Assembly: GCF_900148515.1 (NCBI RefSeq)
Contig: NZ_FRXN01000006.1
Location: 124,001-188,000 of the forward strand
Direction: 5' to 3'
Origin: Algoriphagus zhangzhouensis
Lineage (GTDB): Bacteria; Bacteroidota; Bacteroidia; Cytophagales; Cyclobacteriaceae
DNA length: 64,000 bases
The notes beneath the pieces were generated by a model that was not told the DNA's origin, did not search any database, and worked only from the letters and a program-made list of their open reading frames with translations. The position numbers and the translations under genes are program-made. Positions 1 through 8,952 of the stretch are shown here, one piece after another (the stretch's first letter is position 1; each line of letters starts with the position of its first letter).

Positions 1-75
1 AAGGTAATTGATAAAACAATGAGTAAATTGATTCAGGCCTTCCAAAATGAGGTAGGCGCTGTTATTCGAACTTAA
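1..75 (+). CDS. pheT: Phenylalanine--tRNA ligase beta subunit, C-terminal end (partial)
   Basis: Only the last 24 codons and the TAA stop are inside the window; the gene enters from the left. The tail reads KVIDKTMSKLIQAF and then a short segment ending in VIRT. This resembles the C-terminal anticodon-binding (FDX-ACB) fold of bacterial PheT, which ends in a helix carrying D-K-x-M and a final G-A-x-I-R strand. The identification rests on this short match and on the genes that follow: a small coiled-coil protein and zapA directly downstream of pheT is an arrangement I associate with Bacteroidota. PheT would pair with PheS to charge tRNA-Phe. Moderate certainty because so little is visible. Confidence 0.6.
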   Translation, partial: KVIDKTMSKLIQAFQNEVGAVIRT

Positions 76-79
76 GAAT

Positions 80-364
80 ATGATTCACGAGGAACTGCAA
101 AAACTTGAAAAACTAGCTTATCAGGCTGGGCAAAAGCTTCAGGTGCTTTCTGAAGAAAATAGCCTATTGAAGCAAAAGATGGCGGATATGACAGCGGATT
201 TGGAGAAGAAAGAGCAGGAAATCGACCATTTTAAAAAACAGATTAAAATTAGTAACATTGTGGACAACCGACCGGTGAATCCAGGGGATTCGGCCGAAAT
301 GAGTGAATTAATCAATAATTATATACAAGAAATAGATCATTTGATCACCTACTTATCCGAGTGA
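80..364 (+). CDS. Small coiled-coil protein upstream of zapA
   Basis: A 94-residue soluble protein that begins 4 bp after the pheT stop and ends 1 bp before zapA, so the three look cotranscribed. Residues 1-60 are rich in Leu, Glu, Lys and Gln in heptad-like spacing (ELQKLEKLAYQAGQKLQ, then LEKKEQEIDHFKKQ), predicting one long coiled coil. The C-terminal third (SELINNYIQEIDHLITYL) is a second short amphipathic helix. It has no signal peptide and no catalytic motif. Position next to ZapA suggests a division-associated partner similar in style to ZapB, but that is inference from context; no family-defining motif was recognised. Confidence 0.8.
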   Translation: MIHEELQKLEKLAYQAGQKLQVLSEENSLLKQKMADMTADLEKKEQEIDHFKKQIKISNIVDNRPVNPGDSAEMSELINNYIQEIDHLITYLSE

Positions 365-365
365 T

Positions 366-650
366 ATGGAGACACTTGCCATACGAGTCAAAATAGGGGA
401 TAGAGAATATCCTATGAGAGTCAAAGTGGAGGATGAATCAAAAATCCGCCATGCTGGCAAACTGATCAATGAGAAATTGAGGAAATATAAAACTGAATTT
501 GGTTTGGATGACAACCAGGACTTATTAGCCATGGTGGCTTTTGATTGCATGGTGGAATCCCTAGAAACCAATGAAGTGACAGCCGAGGATAGTGAACATA
601 TTCGCAGTAGTATAGCCAATATAAATTCCATTTTGTCCAAAGTTGTATAG
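366..650 (+). CDS. zapA: Cell division protein ZapA
   Basis: A 94-residue ZapA-family protein. The N-terminal half carries the family pattern I-R-V-K-I-G-D-R-E-Y-P followed by the segment with KLINEKLRKYK, and the C-terminal half is a helix (DLLAMVAFDCMVESLE) that in known ZapA forms the antiparallel coiled coil of the tetramer. ZapA binds FtsZ polymers in the cytoplasm and promotes their bundling at the division site. It starts 1 bp after the preceding coiled-coil gene stops, indicating translational coupling. The length is usual for Gram-negative ZapA. Confident family call; the interaction with the neighbouring protein is inferred. Confidence 0.88.
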   Translation: METLAIRVKIGDREYPMRVKVEDESKIRHAGKLINEKLRKYKTEFGLDDNQDLLAMVAFDCMVESLETNEVTAEDSEHIRSSIANINSILSKVV

Positions 651-720
651 TTGAAAAAATCCCACTGATTTCCCGAATTTTTCAGGATTCCTACAGGTTC
701 ATTTATATCCAAAACAACCT

Positions 721-2286
721 ATGGGAGACGTACTATATATTATCCTGGCGGGCCTTGTTGGCCTTGGTGCAGGAGCTGCGCTTGCGGGCGTTTTTATTAA
801 AAATAAACACAAGCAATTAGAAGAAGAGACTCGCGACAAAGTCAAATCAATGTTGAGAGAGGCAGAGATTTCCGCAGAGTCCATGAAAAAGGATAAAATC
901 CTTGAGGCGAAAGAAAAGTATCTGAAGCTAAAGTCCGAATTTGATGATGATATGTCCCGTAAAAAGAACATCATCATTACCAATGAGAATAAGGTTAAGC
1001 AGCGTGAGCAGCAGGTAGCTAAAGAGCTAGAGCATGTGAAAAGAAAAGAAGCTGAATTGGATTCCAAAAAAGAGAATCTAAATGCTCAGCTTCATGCAGT
1101 TCAAGTCAAAAAAGAAGAGTTGGACAAAGTGACAAATCAGAGAATCGCTGATTTGGAAAAAGTTGCTGGATTGACCAGGGAAGAGGCAAGAGAGCAATTA
1201 ATCACTATGCTTACAGAAGAAGCTCAGACCAAGGCGTCTTCTCAAATCAAAGACATTTTGGACGAGGCAAAACTTTCAGCAACTAAGCAGGCTAAAAAGA
1301 TTGTCTTGGATACCATCCAGAGAACAGCTACTGAGCATGCTGTTGAAAACTGCGTGTCAGTATTCAATATCGATAGCGATGATATCAAAGGGAAAATCAT
1401 CGGACGTGAAGGTAGAAACATCCGTGCTTTGGAATCTGCTACCGGTGTTGAGATTGTAGTGGATGATACTCCAGAAGCAATCATCATTTCTGGTTTTGAT
1501 CCAGTGAGAAGAGAGATCGCAAGATTGTCACTTCATAGATTGGTTCAGGATGGTAGAATCCATCCTGCAAGAATCGAAGAAGTAGTAGCGAAAACTGAGA
1601 AGAACATCGAAGAAGAGATCGTTGAAATTGGTGAAAGAACCTGTATCGATTTGGGAGTGCATGGTTTGCATCCAGAATTGATCAAAATGGTCGGCCGAAT
1701 GAGATTTAGATCTTCTTATGGTCAAAACCTGTTGCAACACTCCAGAGAGGTCGCAAAACTTTCCTCTACCATGGCAGCCGAAATGGGCTTGAATGCCAAG
1801 TTGGCGAAGAGAGCAGGCTTGCTTCATGATATCGGTAAAGTATGGCCAGAAGAACAAGAATTGCCTCACGCAATCTTGGGTATGGAATTGGCCAAGCGTT
1901 ACAAAGAGCATCCTGAAGTTTGCAATGCGATTGGAGCTCACCACGATGAGATTGAGATGACTTCCATGATTTCGCCAATTGTTCAGGCGTCTGATGCGAT
2001 TTCCGGTTCTAGACCTGGTGCTAGACGTGAGATCATGGATAGCTATATCAAGCGATTGAAAGAGTTGGAAGAGCTAGCACTTGGGTTTGATGGAGTAAAC
2101 AAATGCTTTGCAATGCAGGCAGGTAGGGAGCTACGAGTTTTGGTAGATGCAGAAAATGTAGACGATCAAACTGCAGGAAAGCTTTCATTTGATATCTCGC
2201 AGAAGATCGAAAAAGAAATGCAATATCCTGGTCAGATTAAAATCACTGTGATTCGTGAGATGAGAGCAGTGAATTATGCCAGATAA
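721..2286 (+). CDS. rny: Ribonuclease Y
   Basis: A 521-residue endoribonuclease that starts mRNA decay at the inner face of the membrane. Visible architecture: an N-terminal membrane helix (residues about 4-25, AGLVGLGAGAALAGVF), a long Glu/Lys-rich coiled coil to about residue 200, a KH RNA-binding domain around residues 223-240 (GKIIGREGRNIRALE), and an HD phosphohydrolase domain with the metal-binding LLHDIGK at about 365-371 and a later GAHHDE. Length and domain order match RNase Y of Firmicutes and Bacteroidota. It lies 70 bp after zapA and ends in a strong intrinsic terminator, so it is probably the last gene of the unit beginning at or before pheT. Confidence 0.95.
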   Translation: MGDVLYIILAGLVGLGAGAALAGVFIKNKHKQLEEETRDKVKSMLREAEISAESMKKDKILEAKEKYLKLKSEFDDDMSRKKNIIITNENKVKQREQQVAKELEHVKRKEAELDSKKENLNAQLHAVQVKKEELDKVTNQRIADLEKVAGLTREEAREQLITMLTEEAQTKASSQIKDILDEAKLSATKQAKKIVLDTIQRTATEHAVENCVSVFNIDSDDIKGKIIGREGRNIRALESATGVEIVVDDTPEAIIISGFDPVRREIARLSLHRLVQDGRIHPARIEEVVAKTEKNIEEEIVEIGERTCIDLGVHGLHPELIKMVGRMRFRSSYGQNLLQHSREVAKLSSTMAAEMGLNAKLAKRAGLLHDIGKVWPEEQELPHAILGMELAKRYKEHPEVCNAIGAHHDEIEMTSMISPIVQASDAISGSRPGARREIMDSYIKRLKELEELALGFDGVNKCFAMQAGRELRVLVDAENVDDQTAGKLSFDISQKIEKEMQYPGQIKITVIREMRAVNYAR

Positions 2287-2310
2287 AATAAGAAAAACTA
2301 CTATTTTAGA

Positions 2311-2337
2311 GCAGCTGGAAAACCAGCTGCTTTTTTT
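2311..2337 (+). terminator. Intrinsic terminator after rny
   Basis: A perfect 8-bp GC-rich stem (GCAGCTGG, loop AAAA, CCAGCTGC) followed directly by seven Ts. It lies 24 bp past the rny stop. The T-tract runs straight into the ATG of the next gene at 2338, leaving no room for a normal ribosome binding site between them. Confidence 0.92.
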
Positions 2338-3102
2338 ATGTTTTTAGAAGCCAGTTATCTTCAATTAATCGGTGAGGCCTTCGAAGGTCTCTATTTCCTG
2401 CTTTTTCATTATCGGTTGAAGCCATCCGATATACAGCTTTTGGAAAAGCATTTTCCATATTATTCCACGCTCAAACCACAACATCAAAGAGAGTTTCGGA
2501 AGAAATTGGAAATGATTGTTTCCCAAAAGAAGTTTATCCCAAGGGGAGGAATGAAGGAGGTTTCAATGGAAATGAAATTAATGATAGGAGCTTCTATCGT
2601 CCAGGTGACTTTCGGGTTTTGGAAGGTCTTTTTAAGTCATTTCAAAAAGATCTTGATCTATCCAGATACCTATTACTCGACCATTTCCAAACAATATCAT
2701 CGTGGTGAGGTCAATCCAAGATTTGGGATGATTGTACTTTCATGGTCATGTTTCGTGGATGGCTTTGTTGACAACCAAGATGGTGTAAATCTGGGAGTGC
2801 ATGAAGTGGCCCACGCTTTGAAACTTGAAAATCAAATTCATTACAATCAGGAAAGCAATTTCCTTCACCCTGGGATTTGGAGAGATTTTCTAAAACATTC
2901 TGAATTAGAAAAAGAGCAAATCCGAATAGGAACCGATGACTTTTTTAGAGAAAGAGGTTCAGTAGATGAAGATGAGTTTTTTGCAGTAGCCTTGGAGAAT
3001 TTCTTTGAAAGACCGGAGGAATTCAAATTAAGGAAAAAGGAGCTATACCATTTGTTGGTTCAGCTCCTTCGTCAAGATCCTATTACCTTAAAATCAGCCT
3101 AA
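2338..3102 (+). CDS. MtfA-like zinc peptidase (M90 family)
   Basis: A 254-residue protein of the MtfA/peptidase M90 type. It carries the zincin helix HEVAHALKLE (about residues 157-166) and a downstream acidic stretch (DEFFAVALENFFERPEEF) that in M90 proteins supplies the third metal ligand. E. coli MtfA binds the repressor Mlc and has peptidase activity; Mlc-type control is not expected in Bacteroidota, so the role here is unknown. There is no clear cleavable signal peptide, although residues 5-25 are hydrophobic. The ATG at 2338 touches the T-tract of the rny terminator; the next in-frame Met is too far inside the fold to be the start. The 3' end overlaps the convergent uxaB by 4 bp. Confidence 0.85.
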   Translation: MFLEASYLQLIGEAFEGLYFLLFHYRLKPSDIQLLEKHFPYYSTLKPQHQREFRKKLEMIVSQKKFIPRGGMKEVSMEMKLMIGASIVQVTFGFWKVFLSHFKKILIYPDTYYSTISKQYHRGEVNPRFGMIVLSWSCFVDGFVDNQDGVNLGVHEVAHALKLENQIHYNQESNFLHPGIWRDFLKHSELEKEQIRIGTDDFFRERGSVDEDEFFAVALENFFERPEEFKLRKKELYHLLVQLLRQDPITLKSA

Positions 3103-4493
3103 GCTATCTTCTCCTCCAGTTTTTCAAGTGATGTTACCAACGCTTCCTGAAGTCCTGGCAGCAAACTTAAATCTTGATCCCAAAGACTTGAATTTTGTAG
3201 AATCGCCTGAATCATTTTACTCTTGTCAGGATTGCTCCAAGCCACTTCGAAAAAAGTAATCACCTCCGATGAATCATTCAAAGGCATTGTCTCGCCATTT
3301 ACATCTCCTTTATAAAATAAGATCGTGGCAGCAAAAGCAGTAATCATTTTCTCTGGCCAAGCTCCATTTTGATTGAAGAAATCGAGAATAGAAGGAAGTA
3401 CTCGGACTTTGAACTTTGAAATGCTATTTAAAGCAATGGACTTCAATTCATGCCGGATAAATGGATTGGCAAACCGTTCCAAGACTGCATTCGCAAAAGT
3501 CTCAAGTTCTCCTTTGTCCATATCCAAAATTGGGACGATTTCGGTTGCTATGAGCTCTTTGAGCCAAGTTCCGATCTCAGAGTGCTCCACAGACTCGCGG
3601 ACGGTTCTCAGGCCCTGCAAATATGCATAAGGTACCAGACAAGTATGTGCTCCATTGAGGATTCTGACTTTTCTAGTTCTGTAAGGTGTCAAATCAGCTA
3701 CGAAAGAAACATCCAGTCCGGCTTTCGGGAAAGGAAGTTCTTCCTGAATCTTCTCAGGTCCCTCGATCGCCCAAAAATGAAAAGGCTCAGCCATCACCTG
3801 AAGTTTGTCTTCAAATTCAATATCACTTCCATCTTTAGGGAAGCCGGGGACAATTCTATCAACTAAGGTGTCATAGAAATAAGAGCCTTCTTCAATCCAC
3901 TTTGCAAAGCCTTCAGGAAGCTTCCATAGATCTACATATTGAAGGATACATTCTTTGAGTTTTCTCCCATTTTTCTCGATCAACTCGCAGGGTAAAAAGT
4001 GTAGTCCTTTTGAAATATCTCCATCGAAAAACTGAAATCTCCGGTAAAGCAATGCAGTTAATTTCCCTGGGAAAGTAGTCGGTATTTCTTTGGGTTCATC
4101 GTCATCGGAATCGAATTGAATTCCAGATTCGGTGGTGTTGGAAAGGATAAATCTTAAGTCCGGATTTTCTCCCAAAATCAAATAATCTTCATAGGATTCA
4201 TAAATAGAAGAGTATGATTGAACACAGGAAATCAAGGTAGTGTCTTCAAATACTTTTCCATTTTTCAACCCTTTCTCCAACACATGAAACAAGCAGTCCT
4301 GCTCAATCATTTTTGGATCCGCTTTGGGAGAATGAATTTGAACAGTATGAATTCCTCCATCAAATAGGTTTTGATCGATCAGTTTTTGGACCATCCAATC
4401 TGCAAAGGCACGCAAAAAATTACCGTTACCATATTGGAGGATTTTGACAGGTCTAAAAGTGAAATCTACTTCTGATTTTGAAAGCGTTTTCAT
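3099..4493 (-). CDS. uxaB: Tagaturonate reductase (altronate oxidoreductase)
   Basis: A 464-residue member of the polyol/mannonate dehydrogenase family, close to the 483 residues of E. coli UxaB. The N-terminal NAD-binding region has ILQYGNGNFLRAFADW (about residues 18-33), the UxaB-specific form of the Rossmann loop. The C-terminal domain begins near RKVRILNGAHTCLVP (about 272-286), carrying the family's catalytic Lys/Asn/His region. The enzyme reduces tagaturonate to altronate, the second step of the isomerase route for D-galacturonate. The next enzyme, uxaA, is in the window; uronate isomerase (uxaC), KDG kinase and KDPG aldolase are not. It is divergent from the GH28 operon, separated by a 575-bp gap. 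Confidence 0.92.
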   Translation of the reverse strand: MKTLSKSEVDFTFRPVKILQYGNGNFLRAFADWMVQKLIDQNLFDGGIHTVQIHSPKADPKMIEQDCLFHVLEKGLKNGKVFEDTTLISCVQSYSSIYESYEDYLILGENPDLRFILSNTTESGIQFDSDDDEPKEIPTTFPGKLTALLYRRFQFFDGDISKGLHFLPCELIEKNGRKLKECILQYVDLWKLPEGFAKWIEEGSYFYDTLVDRIVPGFPKDGSDIEFEDKLQVMAEPFHFWAIEGPEKIQEELPFPKAGLDVSFVADLTPYRTRKVRILNGAHTCLVPYAYLQGLRTVRESVEHSEIGTWLKELIATEIVPILDMDKGELETFANAVLERFANPFIRHELKSIALNSISKFKVRVLPSILDFFNQNGAWPEKMITAFAATILFYKGDVNGETMPLNDSSEVITFFEVAWSNPDKSKMIQAILQNSSLWDQDLSLLPGLQEALVTSLEKLEEKIA

Positions 4494-5068
4494 GAATTTT
4501 GATAATTATTAGGATTGGGGGAAGGATAATTTTGGAAATATAGTGGATGCTAATTTGAGGACTGTCCTGCAAATTAGAATAAACCATGGGAGTCCGGAAT
4601 TATGGAAAAGAAATAAATAAGATGTTTCAAATCAATAGGTTGTTATTGGTTTTTGGAAAACAATTCAAACCCGAAATTTCTGGACGATTGATTCTTTCAT
4701 AAGTGAGACGTGAGAGCCTAATTGTTGAGTATTTATCTAAAAATAAGGTCAAATTGAATAAACTCCCGGTCAGCCTATGTTTAGAGTTCTGTTAATTTGG
4801 TTGTTGAGTCTAAATTATATTCCCTTCCAGAAGGAATTGAATTCAATTTTTAATTGGATTTTTTATTCTGTTTTTGGAATGGTTTGCACAATGTTAAAAT
4901 AAAGCCTTTAACTTAAACAGAATAGGGATTGAAGCTAAATTTGGGAGCTTTGCTACCAAAACTGCCAATTGCAATGAAAATGGAATCGCCGAATTAGATA
5001 GGTTTAAATTTGGCTGATACATCAAGATTAGAGTCCATCCAATTAACAACCAATAACAACCCAAAGTG
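4494..5068. other. Long divergent intergenic region, uxaB / GH28 operon
   Basis: 575 bp without a convincing ORF between two divergent transcription units. It is AT-rich. The one clear symmetry I see is the perfect palindrome AATTGAATTCAATT around 4836-4851, next to an imperfect hairpin (TTCC/GGAA arms). A 16-base string CAATGTTAAAATAAAG at 4889-4904 recurs with one change at 15651-15666, upstream of the genes at 15604 and 15772. No match to the Bacteroidota TTTG / TAnnTTTG promoter pair was clear enough to annotate. The length suggests promoters and operators for both units. Confidence 0.5.
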
Positions 5069-6742
5069 ATGAAATTAAAATTAACCAGCCCCATACTAAT
5101 CTTATTTATACTTCTCTTTCAGCCTCTAGTCAAGGCCCAGCAAAACCTGGAAGATATATATAAGGGAGTGGAGTTTGAGATGCCCAAAGTCAAAGAAACC
5201 AGTTTTCCTGATTTCAAAAGAAGCATTGTGGAGTTTGGGGCAGTCGGAGATGGTCTGACCAAAAACTCTGATGCTTTTAAACTTGCCATAGAGGAAGTTT
5301 CTAAAAATGGAGGTGGAAAGGTGATTGTCCCCAGAGGAATTTGGCTAACTGGTCCAATCACACTTTTGAGTAATATTAATCTTCATTTGGAAGATGGAGC
5401 TTTGATTATTTTTAGTAGGGATAAAGAGGATTATCCATTAGTAGATACAAGTTTCGAAGGCCTAAACACTGTACGCTGTCTTTCCCCCATCAATGCCTAT
5501 CAGGTGGAGAACATCGCAATAACAGGAAAAGGCACTATAGACGGAAGTGGAGATGCTTGGAGGGCGGTGAAGAGAGATAAAGTGACAGAAAACCAATGGA
5601 ACAATTTGGTGAAATCAGGCGGGATCGTTGAAGGTTCAAACTGGTACCCTTCCCAGTCATTTTTGGATGGATATCATGCCAGTAGTAGCTTTAATGTACC
5701 TGATATCAAGGACCGAAAAGAACTTGAGAAGATGAAAGATTTCCTTAGGCCAGTGATGGTCAGTATCCGTGAAAGTAAGCGTGTGCTGTTGGATGGCCCT
5801 ACTTTCCAGAATTCACCGGCATGGAACATTCACCCATTGATGAGTGAAGATGTGATCATCAGAAATCTGAATGTCAGAAACCCTTGGTATTCCCAAAATG
5901 GAGATGGTTTGGATTTGGAATCCTGTAAAAATGCATTGATCTATAATAATACATTTGATGTAGGAGATGATGCCATCTGTATCAAATCAGGTAAGGATAA
6001 AGACGGTCGGGATCGGGCAATACCCACTGAAAATGTCATTATCAAAAATAACGTGGTTTATCACGGACATGGGGGAGTGACTGTGGGGAGTGAAATGTCC
6101 AGCGGAGTGAAGAATATTCATATATCCAATTGTACGTTCATGGGTACGGATATAGGATTGAGATTCAAAAGTACCCGGGGACGAGGTGGCATTGTAGAGA
6201 ATATTTGGATTTCCAATATTGATATGATTGGCATTCCGACTGAAGCAATCGGGTTCAATATGTTCTACACAGGAAATAGTCCGATCATAGAAGGAGACCA
6301 AAGTGAAGAAGATGAAAAAAGGCAGGAAAATTTAATTCCAGTGACTGAAGAAACTCCGGTTTTCAGAAATATCAGTATGAAAAACATCCAAGTCACCGAT
6401 TCAGAAACTGCAGCATTTTTCATGGGGCTACCTGAAATGAAATTGGAAAATGTGCGATTGGAAAACGCTGTTTTGGATGCTAAAAATGGGATTACAGCAA
6501 TTGATGCTTCAGGACTAGAACTCATCAATGTAAAGGTTTTAGGGACCAATGAGGTGCCTCTGACCATTTACAATAGCCAGGGAGTAACCGTTAGCGGTTT
6601 CGAATTCGAAGAAAACGGAAAGCCTGCAGTATGGATTTTGGGTAATTCCAATCGGGTGGAATTGAATAAGGCAGATTTTTCTAAACCAGACCAGATTTTA
6701 AAAGGAACCGGACTTCCTGCGAATGCAGTAAAAATGAATTGA
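5069..6742 (+). CDS. Glycoside hydrolase family 28 (polygalacturonase-type pectinase), secreted
   Basis: A 557-residue exported GH28 enzyme that hydrolyses galacturonic-acid linkages in pectin. The ATG at 5069 follows a GTG at 5066 in the same frame; I chose the ATG. Residues 1-23 form a signal peptide (LILFILLFQPLVKAQ). GH28 landmarks appear in order: FGAVGDG near the N-terminus, NGDGLDLES (about 276-284, catalytic Asp), GDDAICIKSG (about 298, paired catalytic Asps), HGHGGVTVGSE (about 331, catalytic His) and RFKSTRGRGG (about 364, substrate Arg/Lys). It starts the operon that continues to 9980; the next start is 1 bp after its stop. Exo- versus endo-action and preference for homogalacturonan or rhamnogalacturonan cannot be decided from motifs. 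Confidence 0.93.
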   Translation: MKLKLTSPILILFILLFQPLVKAQQNLEDIYKGVEFEMPKVKETSFPDFKRSIVEFGAVGDGLTKNSDAFKLAIEEVSKNGGGKVIVPRGIWLTGPITLLSNINLHLEDGALIIFSRDKEDYPLVDTSFEGLNTVRCLSPINAYQVENIAITGKGTIDGSGDAWRAVKRDKVTENQWNNLVKSGGIVEGSNWYPSQSFLDGYHASSSFNVPDIKDRKELEKMKDFLRPVMVSIRESKRVLLDGPTFQNSPAWNIHPLMSEDVIIRNLNVRNPWYSQNGDGLDLESCKNALIYNNTFDVGDDAICIKSGKDKDGRDRAIPTENVIIKNNVVYHGHGGVTVGSEMSSGVKNIHISNCTFMGTDIGLRFKSTRGRGGIVENIWISNIDMIGIPTEAIGFNMFYTGNSPIIEGDQSEEDEKRQENLIPVTEETPVFRNISMKNIQVTDSETAAFFMGLPEMKLENVRLENAVLDAKNGITAIDASGLELINVKVLGTNEVPLTIYNSQGVTVSGFEFEENGKPAVWILGNSNRVELNKADFSKPDQILKGTGLPANAVKMN

Positions 6743-6743
6743 T

Positions 6744-7502
6744 ATGAAGTTAATTGTAATCCTGATTTCTTTATTTTCCCTTTTTGTTGTTACCATATTC
6801 GAAAGTGATGAGCCTCAGGAGGAGATCACTGTTTTCATGGTGGGTGATTCTACTATGGCTGATAAACCTTATGCAGGTAGCAATCCCGAGAAAGGATGGG
6901 GACAGGTTTTTCCACTTTATTTCAAAGAAGGGATTCGATTTGAAAACCATGCAAAAAATGGAAGGAGTGCAGCTAGTTTCAGGTCTGAGGGTAGATGGGA
7001 TGTAGTTATGGATAGAATGAAGTCTGGAGACTATGTGATTATCGAATTTGGGCACAATGATGAGAAAATCAATAAAGAGGATAAAGACGCCTATGCGGAT
7101 TCCACTTTTCGCCAAAACCTAACTCGATTTATCAAAGAAGTGAGAGAGAAAGGGGGAAAGCCCGTGTTGGCTACACCGATCTCAAGGAGAAGTTTTGATG
7201 AAAATGGATTTTTGACAGATACCCATGGAAAATATTCAGTGGTGGTACGAGAGGTTGCCTCAGATGAATCTGTTCCACTTTTTGAACTTCATAAAAAGAC
7301 CATAGCTCTGATTGAACAATTTGGTCAGGAGAAATCCAAAGAACTGTTTTTGCATTACAAACCAGGTGATTATTCAGTTTTTCCTGATGGAAAAGAAGAT
7401 AATACCCATCTTTCTCCAACAGGTGCATTTAAGGTCAGTGACTTGGCTGTTGAGGAGCTGAGAAGGGAATTGCCGGAATTGGTGAAATATTTAAAAGACT
7501 AA
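6744..7502 (+). CDS. Rhamnogalacturonan acetylesterase-like SGNH hydrolase
   Basis: A 252-residue exported SGNH/GDSL esterase of the rhamnogalacturonan acetylesterase (CE12) type. An N-terminal hydrophobic segment (LIVILISLFSLFVVTIF) acts as signal peptide. Block I is GDSTMAD with the nucleophile Ser near residue 36, block III is GHND near 102-105, and block V is DNTHLSPTGA near 218 with the catalytic Asp/His pair. The family removes acetyl groups from galacturonate in pectin so that depolymerases gain access. It starts 1 bp after GH28 stops, implying translational coupling and joint action on acetylated pectin in the periplasm. Confidence 0.9.
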   Translation: MKLIVILISLFSLFVVTIFESDEPQEEITVFMVGDSTMADKPYAGSNPEKGWGQVFPLYFKEGIRFENHAKNGRSAASFRSEGRWDVVMDRMKSGDYVIIEFGHNDEKINKEDKDAYADSTFRQNLTRFIKEVREKGGKPVLATPISRRSFDENGFLTDTHGKYSVVVREVASDESVPLFELHKKTIALIEQFGQEKSKELFLHYKPGDYSVFPDGKEDNTHLSPTGAFKVSDLAVEELRRELPELVKYLKD

Positions 7503-7512
7503 AACAAGACAA

Positions 7513-7896
7513 ATGAAATTTGAACATTTTGCTATCAATGTCCCTGATAGCCAGGCTACATCTTTATGGTATGAGGAGCATTTGGGATTGACTGTGAAGA
7601 AGAAAATGACTGAACCTCCTTACATGACGTTTTTGGCGGATGATAGTGGTACAGTGATGTTGGAGATATACAGCAATCCAAAAGGTGAAACTTTGGATTT
7701 TGTGGGCTTACATCCCTTGGCAGTGCATTTAGCCTTAGTTTCAGAAGATCCGACAGCCGACAAAAAGCGATTGATAGAAGCTGGTGCTACTGAGTTTTCT
7801 GATAATATTTTGCCAGATGGATCACATTTGGTGATGCTAAGAGACCCTTGGGGAATCTGCCTGCAGCTTTGTAAAAGAGCTGTTCCGATGATCTAA
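7513..7896 (+). CDS. VOC (glyoxalase/dioxygenase fold) protein
   Basis: A 127-residue protein with the vicinal-oxygen-chelate fold. It has two beta-alpha-beta-beta-beta modules: the first opens with FEHFAINVPD and WYEEHLGL, the second with HPLAVHLALVSEDP. A His in AINVPD's strand (FEHFAI) and Glu residues in VMLEIY and near the C-terminus could bind metal. No signal peptide. It sits 10 bp after the acetylesterase in the pectin operon. Such small VOC proteins are frequent companions of uronate catabolism clusters but their reaction is generally not known; lyase, isomerase or epimerase roles are all possible. Family call firm, function open. Confidence 0.82.
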   Translation: MKFEHFAINVPDSQATSLWYEEHLGLTVKKKMTEPPYMTFLADDSGTVMLEIYSNPKGETLDFVGLHPLAVHLALVSEDPTADKKRLIEAGATEFSDNILPDGSHLVMLRDPWGICLQLCKRAVPMI

Positions 7897-7938
7897 ATTT
7901 CTTTTGAGCTTCATTCTAAATTCCTTAAGATTAGAATT

Positions 7939-8952
7939 ATGGGTGATTTTTTGATCTCATATGATGAATTGCAACAGACTCTAAAAGAAGTCCTAATCCA
8001 GTTTGGGTTTTCTGAGGAAAGAGCAGATCAAAGTGCTCATTTATTTGCTAAGACGGACTTGGATGGTGTTCGTTCCCATGGAGTCAATAGGTTTCCGGTT
8101 TTTCTGAAATACATCCAAAATGGCTATGTAGATCCCTCCAAGGAACCCGATTTGGAAAGCAGTATTGGTATTTTTGAAAGGTGGGATGGACAGCTGGGAC
8201 CGGGTAATTTAAATGCGAGCTTCGCAATGTCACGAGCCATTGAAATCTCTAAGAATTTTGGAATAGGCTGCGTGGCTTTGAAGCAAACCAATCATTGGAT
8301 GCGTGGAGGAAATTTTGGCTGGCAGGCTGTAGAGTCAGGGAAAATTGGAATTTGTTTTACTAATACAAAGGCCAATATGCCTGCTTGGGGAGGAAGCGAA
8401 CCGAAGCTCGGGAATAATCCTTTGATCGTGGCCATTCCAAGAAAGAAAGGCCCAATTGTATTGGATATGGCCATGTCTCAATTTGCATATGGAAAGCTTT
8501 CTAATTTTGCTCGAGCAGGTACGAAAACTCCTTACGAAGCAGGTTTTGATACAGATGGTAATTTGACCAAAGATCCCAATGTGATCATTGAGAATGACAT
8601 GGCTTTGCCTGCGGGAATGTGGAAGGGAGCAGGATTGTCTTTGGTATTAGATTTATTAGCTTCGATTCTTTCAGGGGGTGATAGTACCCATGAGGTTGAT
8701 AAATCTGGGGTTGAAAAAGGCTTGTCTCAAGTGTTTTTAGCTTTGGATCCAAAGAAACTGGAGCTAGAAGAATGGGCTGAAACCAAGGCTGAGTCAATCA
8801 TTCAGGATCTGAAAAGCTCCCAAGTTTTTGATGGAAAAGAAGTTTTTTATCCGGGGGAAAATGTCCTTCGAAATAGACAAATGAATTTAAAATCTGGAAT
8901 CCCTGTAGATCAGGAAGTCTGGAATGAAATTTTAAAATTTAAAGAATCATGA
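7939..8952 (+). CDS. Ldh/YiaK-family dehydrogenase (3-dehydro-L-gulonate 2-dehydrogenase-like)
   Basis: A 337-residue member of the malate/L-lactate dehydrogenase-2 family (NAD(P)-binding, not Rossmann type). Characteristic segments are DLDGVRSHGVNRFP near residues 39-52, TNHWMRGGNFGWQA near 115-128 with the catalytic His, NTKANMPAWGGSEPKLGNNP, and VLDMAMSQFAYGKL. The TNHWMRGG form is typical of 3-dehydro-L-gulonate 2-dehydrogenase (YiaK/DlgD) rather than ureidoglycolate or malate enzymes. In the pectin setting it may reduce a keto-uronate or keto-aldonate. It overlaps the following Gfo/Idh/MocA gene by 4 bp, so the two are coupled. Substrate is inferred. Confidence 0.85.
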   Translation: MGDFLISYDELQQTLKEVLIQFGFSEERADQSAHLFAKTDLDGVRSHGVNRFPVFLKYIQNGYVDPSKEPDLESSIGIFERWDGQLGPGNLNASFAMSRAIEISKNFGIGCVALKQTNHWMRGGNFGWQAVESGKIGICFTNTKANMPAWGGSEPKLGNNPLIVAIPRKKGPIVLDMAMSQFAYGKLSNFARAGTKTPYEAGFDTDGNLTKDPNVIIENDMALPAGMWKGAGLSLVLDLLASILSGGDSTHEVDKSGVEKGLSQVFLALDPKKLELEEWAETKAESIIQDLKSSQVFDGKEVFYPGENVLRNRQMNLKSGIPVDQEVWNEILKFKES

